Assembly: GCA_028228615.1 (NCBI GenBank)
Contig: JAOJBS010000002.1
Location: forward strand, 62,001 to 126,000
Length of the DNA: 64,000 nt
Source: UBA4421 sp028228615
GTDB taxonomy: Bacteria > Pseudomonadota > Gammaproteobacteria > Pseudomonadales > Azotimanducaceae
Reading direction: 5' to 3'
Shown here: positions 62,541 through 64,000 of the stretch, piece by piece
How the letters are laid out: each line of letters opens with the position of its first letter
How positions within the stretch are numbered: the first letter of the stretch is position 1
Made by a program: the position numbers and the translations under genes
Notes under the pieces: generated by a model
What the model saw: the letters and a program-made list of their open reading frames with translations, nothing else
What the model was told of the DNA's origin: nothing
Database searches by the model: none

Positions 62541-63333
62541 TGTTAGCCGATGGGTCTTGGTCTTTTACTGTATTTATCTGCTGCTGCCGCTGTATTGGTT
62601 AATGACCATGGCGCTGCGCACCAACAGCGACATCACCGGTAAGTTTGAGGTGATTCCCAGCAATCCAACCTTAGCCAACTTTGCGGAAATAGTGACTAAC
62701 CCGGTTTGGTATCAGGCCTTCGGTAACTCATTGAGCTATGTGGTGTTGAACACTCTCATCTCAATATGCGTTGCGCTGCCTGCGGCGTACGTGTTCTCTC
62801 GTTATCGCTTTTTGGGTGATCGACAACTGTTCTTTTGGCTGCTGACCAACCGCATGGCACCGCCAGCAGTGTTTTTACTACCATTTTTTCAGCTATATTC
62901 ATCTATCGGTTTGTTTGACACACCCCTTGCTGTGGCGCTGGCCCATTGCCTGTTTACCGTGCCGCTGTCGGTATGGATTTTGGAAGGTTTTATGTCTGGT
63001 GTGCCCTCAGAGGTAGATGAAATGGCCAAGATTGATGGGCACAGCTTCCCCTATTTCTTTTTCCGCATTTTCATCCCCATCAATAGGGGCGCCATAGGCG
63101 TGACTTTGTTCTTCTGCTTTATGTTCAGCTGGGTTGAGCTGCTGTTGGCGCGCACCCTAACGGGCAGTACCACTAAACCCATTGTGGTGGTCATGACCCG
63201 GACCGTGAGCGCCTCGGGACTAGACTGGGGCGTGTTGGCGGCTGCCGGGGCATTAACCGTGGTACCCGGCATTATTGTGGTGTGGTTTGTGCGCAAGCAC
63301 CTGGTCAAGGGTTTTGCCCTGGGGCGGGTCTAA
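62533..63333 (+). CDS. glpQ: Glycerol ABC transporter permease GlpQ
   Basis: I start at the ATG at 62533 inside the glpP end; a GAGG lies 9 bases before. The 266-residue protein has about six helices with the EAA loop as EVDEMAKIDGHSFPYFFFRIFIPI. It forms the membrane pair with GlpP. The glpU start overlaps its stop as TAATG. Confidence 0.88.
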   Translation: MTSVSRWVLVFYCIYLLLPLYWLMTMALRTNSDITGKFEVIPSNPTLANFAEIVTNPVWYQAFGNSLSYVVLNTLISICVALPAAYVFSRYRFLGDRQLFFWLLTNRMAPPAVFLLPFFQLYSSIGLFDTPLAVALAHCLFTVPLSVWILEGFMSGVPSEVDEMAKIDGHSFPYFFFRIFIPINRGAIGVTLFFCFMFSWVELLLARTLTGSTTKPIVVVMTRTVSASGLDWGVLAAAGALTVVPGIIVVWFVRKHLVKGFALGRV

Positions 63334-63605
63334 TGAGTTGGATGGCGTGGACAACACCCACAATGATTTTCTTTATCGGCATTGGCCTGTCATTACTGTT
63401 GCTGACCCTGGCCGAACTAAAGTGGCCCACCGTGCTTGCGAAAGGATTTTTACCTTTAGCCACCACGCGCGGCGATCGGTTTTTTATCAGTCTTTTGAGC
63501 GCAGCATTTATTCATTTGTTTTGGCTGGCACTCATCCCCGGAGATGTTTTGCTCGGCTCATTCATTGCTCTGATTTGGGCAGGCTTGGTTATGACAAAGG
63601 GCTAG
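63333..63605 (+). CDS. glpU: DUF2160 small membrane protein, GlpU-like
   Basis: This 90-residue protein has two to three hydrophobic helices (MIFFIGIGLSLLLLTLAELKW, then FISLLSAAFIHLFWLALI, then a shorter one). It matches the DUF2160 proteins that occur inside glycerol transporter operons, between glpQ and glpV. Its job is unknown. It overlaps glpQ by TAATG, which argues for a subunit or stabiliser of the transporter. Confidence 0.8.
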   Translation: MSWMAWTTPTMIFFIGIGLSLLLLTLAELKWPTVLAKGFLPLATTRGDRFFISLLSAAFIHLFWLALIPGDVLLGSFIALIWAGLVMTKG

Positions 63606-63742
63606 CGGCATTTTACGCCAGCTTTCACACGCAATATTTTAAACGCAATATTGATCGGCTAAATCATTATACTGCGGCTCAGATGCGATGCAGTTCAGAC
63701 AAAGATTTAAACAAAAGTTTAGCGACGAAAGAGGAGATGGGG

Positions 63743-64000
63743 ATGCAAAAGCTTATAGGGTTAATGGGGTTGAGTATTGTGCTCAGCCTGCTTTCCAGTT
63801 GTGGGGGCGAAGAGGACAAGGCCGTAAGTGCTGAGATTCAAACAATGGATTTCGCCGCCAATGCCAATAAATGGGTTACGGATGAGTTTCAACCCTCAAC
63901 CCTAAGCCCAGCACAGGCTCAAAGCGAGATGGCATGGTTTACTCAAGCGGCGCAGCCGTTTCGTGGCATGTCCATTAACGTGGTCTCCGAAACGCTGACA
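63743..64000 (+). CDS. glpV: Glycerol ABC transporter substrate-binding lipoprotein GlpV (partial)
   Basis: The window shows the first 86 codons of a solute-binding protein. A lipoprotein signal ends LLSS-C (Cys19). The N-terminal region that follows has the QPFRGMSINVVSETLT start of the mature domain. The rest lies beyond the window. It would be held on the outside of the inner membrane and feed GlpPQ. A GAGGAG SD is present. The 137-base gap from glpU contains two copies of ACGCAATATT (about 63629-63653) and a TATACT word at 63668, so an extra promoter is possible. Confidence 0.85.
   Translation, partial: MQKLIGLMGLSIVLSLLSSCGGEEDKAVSAEIQTMDFAANANKWVTDEFQPSTLSPAQAQSEMAWFTQAAQPFRGMSINVVSETLT

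Overview
The window looks like chromosomal DNA from a marine-type, aerobic, heterotrophic gammaproteobacterium. This is an inference from gene content: leucine/isovalerate carboxylase genes, a TonB-dependent receptor, an arylsulfatase, a PQQ alcohol dehydrogenase, a haloalkane-dehalogenase-like hydrolase, Feo iron uptake under a Fur-like box and a glycerol ABC transporter. No rRNA, tRNA, CRISPR array, prophage or insertion sequence was found. Genes are dense and mostly metabolic; mobile signals are limited to one intact BrnT/BrnA pair and the eroded remains of a YoeB toxin gene.

Layout. 0.4-4.6 kb: a membrane-anchored unknown, a glutathione S-transferase-like protein, a dehalogenase-type hydrolase and a TetR regulator, all on the minus strand. 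4.8-8.5 kb: the two subunits of methylcrotonyl-CoA carboxylase. 8.9-16 kb: a YoeB relic, a metallo-beta-lactamase-fold protein, MTA phosphorylase, a radical SAM enzyme, an HD hydrolase and small membrane or exported unknowns. 15.9-20.8 kb: an enoyl-CoA hydratase, a split MaoC-type dehydratase pair, a VOC protein and a probable copper cassette (DUF2946 plus a Met-rich outer-membrane protein). 20.9-25.6 kb: 3-hydroxyisobutyrate dehydrogenase, D-galactonate dehydratase and FeoB/FeoA. 25.9-33.4 kb: a serine hydrolase, a divergent RND efflux operon with its TetR regulator, and brnTA. 33.7-44.5 kb: a block of hydrolytic and redox enzymes (MBL hydrolase, DsbA-fold protein, second GST-like protein, sulfatase, DUF1330, methyltransferase-like protein, epoxide-hydrolase-like protein, globin, PQQ dehydrogenase). 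44.9-46.8 kb: a three-gene ExbB/ExbD-like channel cluster of unknown role. 47-55 kb: a lactonase-like lipoprotein, a class II aldolase, a TonB-dependent receptor, a PhyH dioxygenase, an amidohydrolase lipoprotein and an unannotated SelW-type selenoprotein gene read through UGA. 55.5-59.2 kb: acyl-CoA ligase, coniferyl-aldehyde-type dehydrogenase and a GFA protein. 59.4 kb to the end: a glpSTPQUV-type glycerol transporter, truncated in the binding protein by the window edge.

The most unusual items are: (1) a SelW/Rdx selenoprotein with a CxxU motif, a hairpin at the UGA and a good sigma70-type promoter; (2) the proton-channel cluster whose ExbD-like subunit carries a DUF2135-like periplasmic domain; (3) a near-identical palindrome upstream of both the dehalogenase-like gene and the sulfatase gene, suggesting one regulon; (4) complementary losses of ATPase motifs in the two glycerol-transporter ATPases; and (5) repeated short tandem duplications in intergenic DNA, in coding linkers and around start codons.
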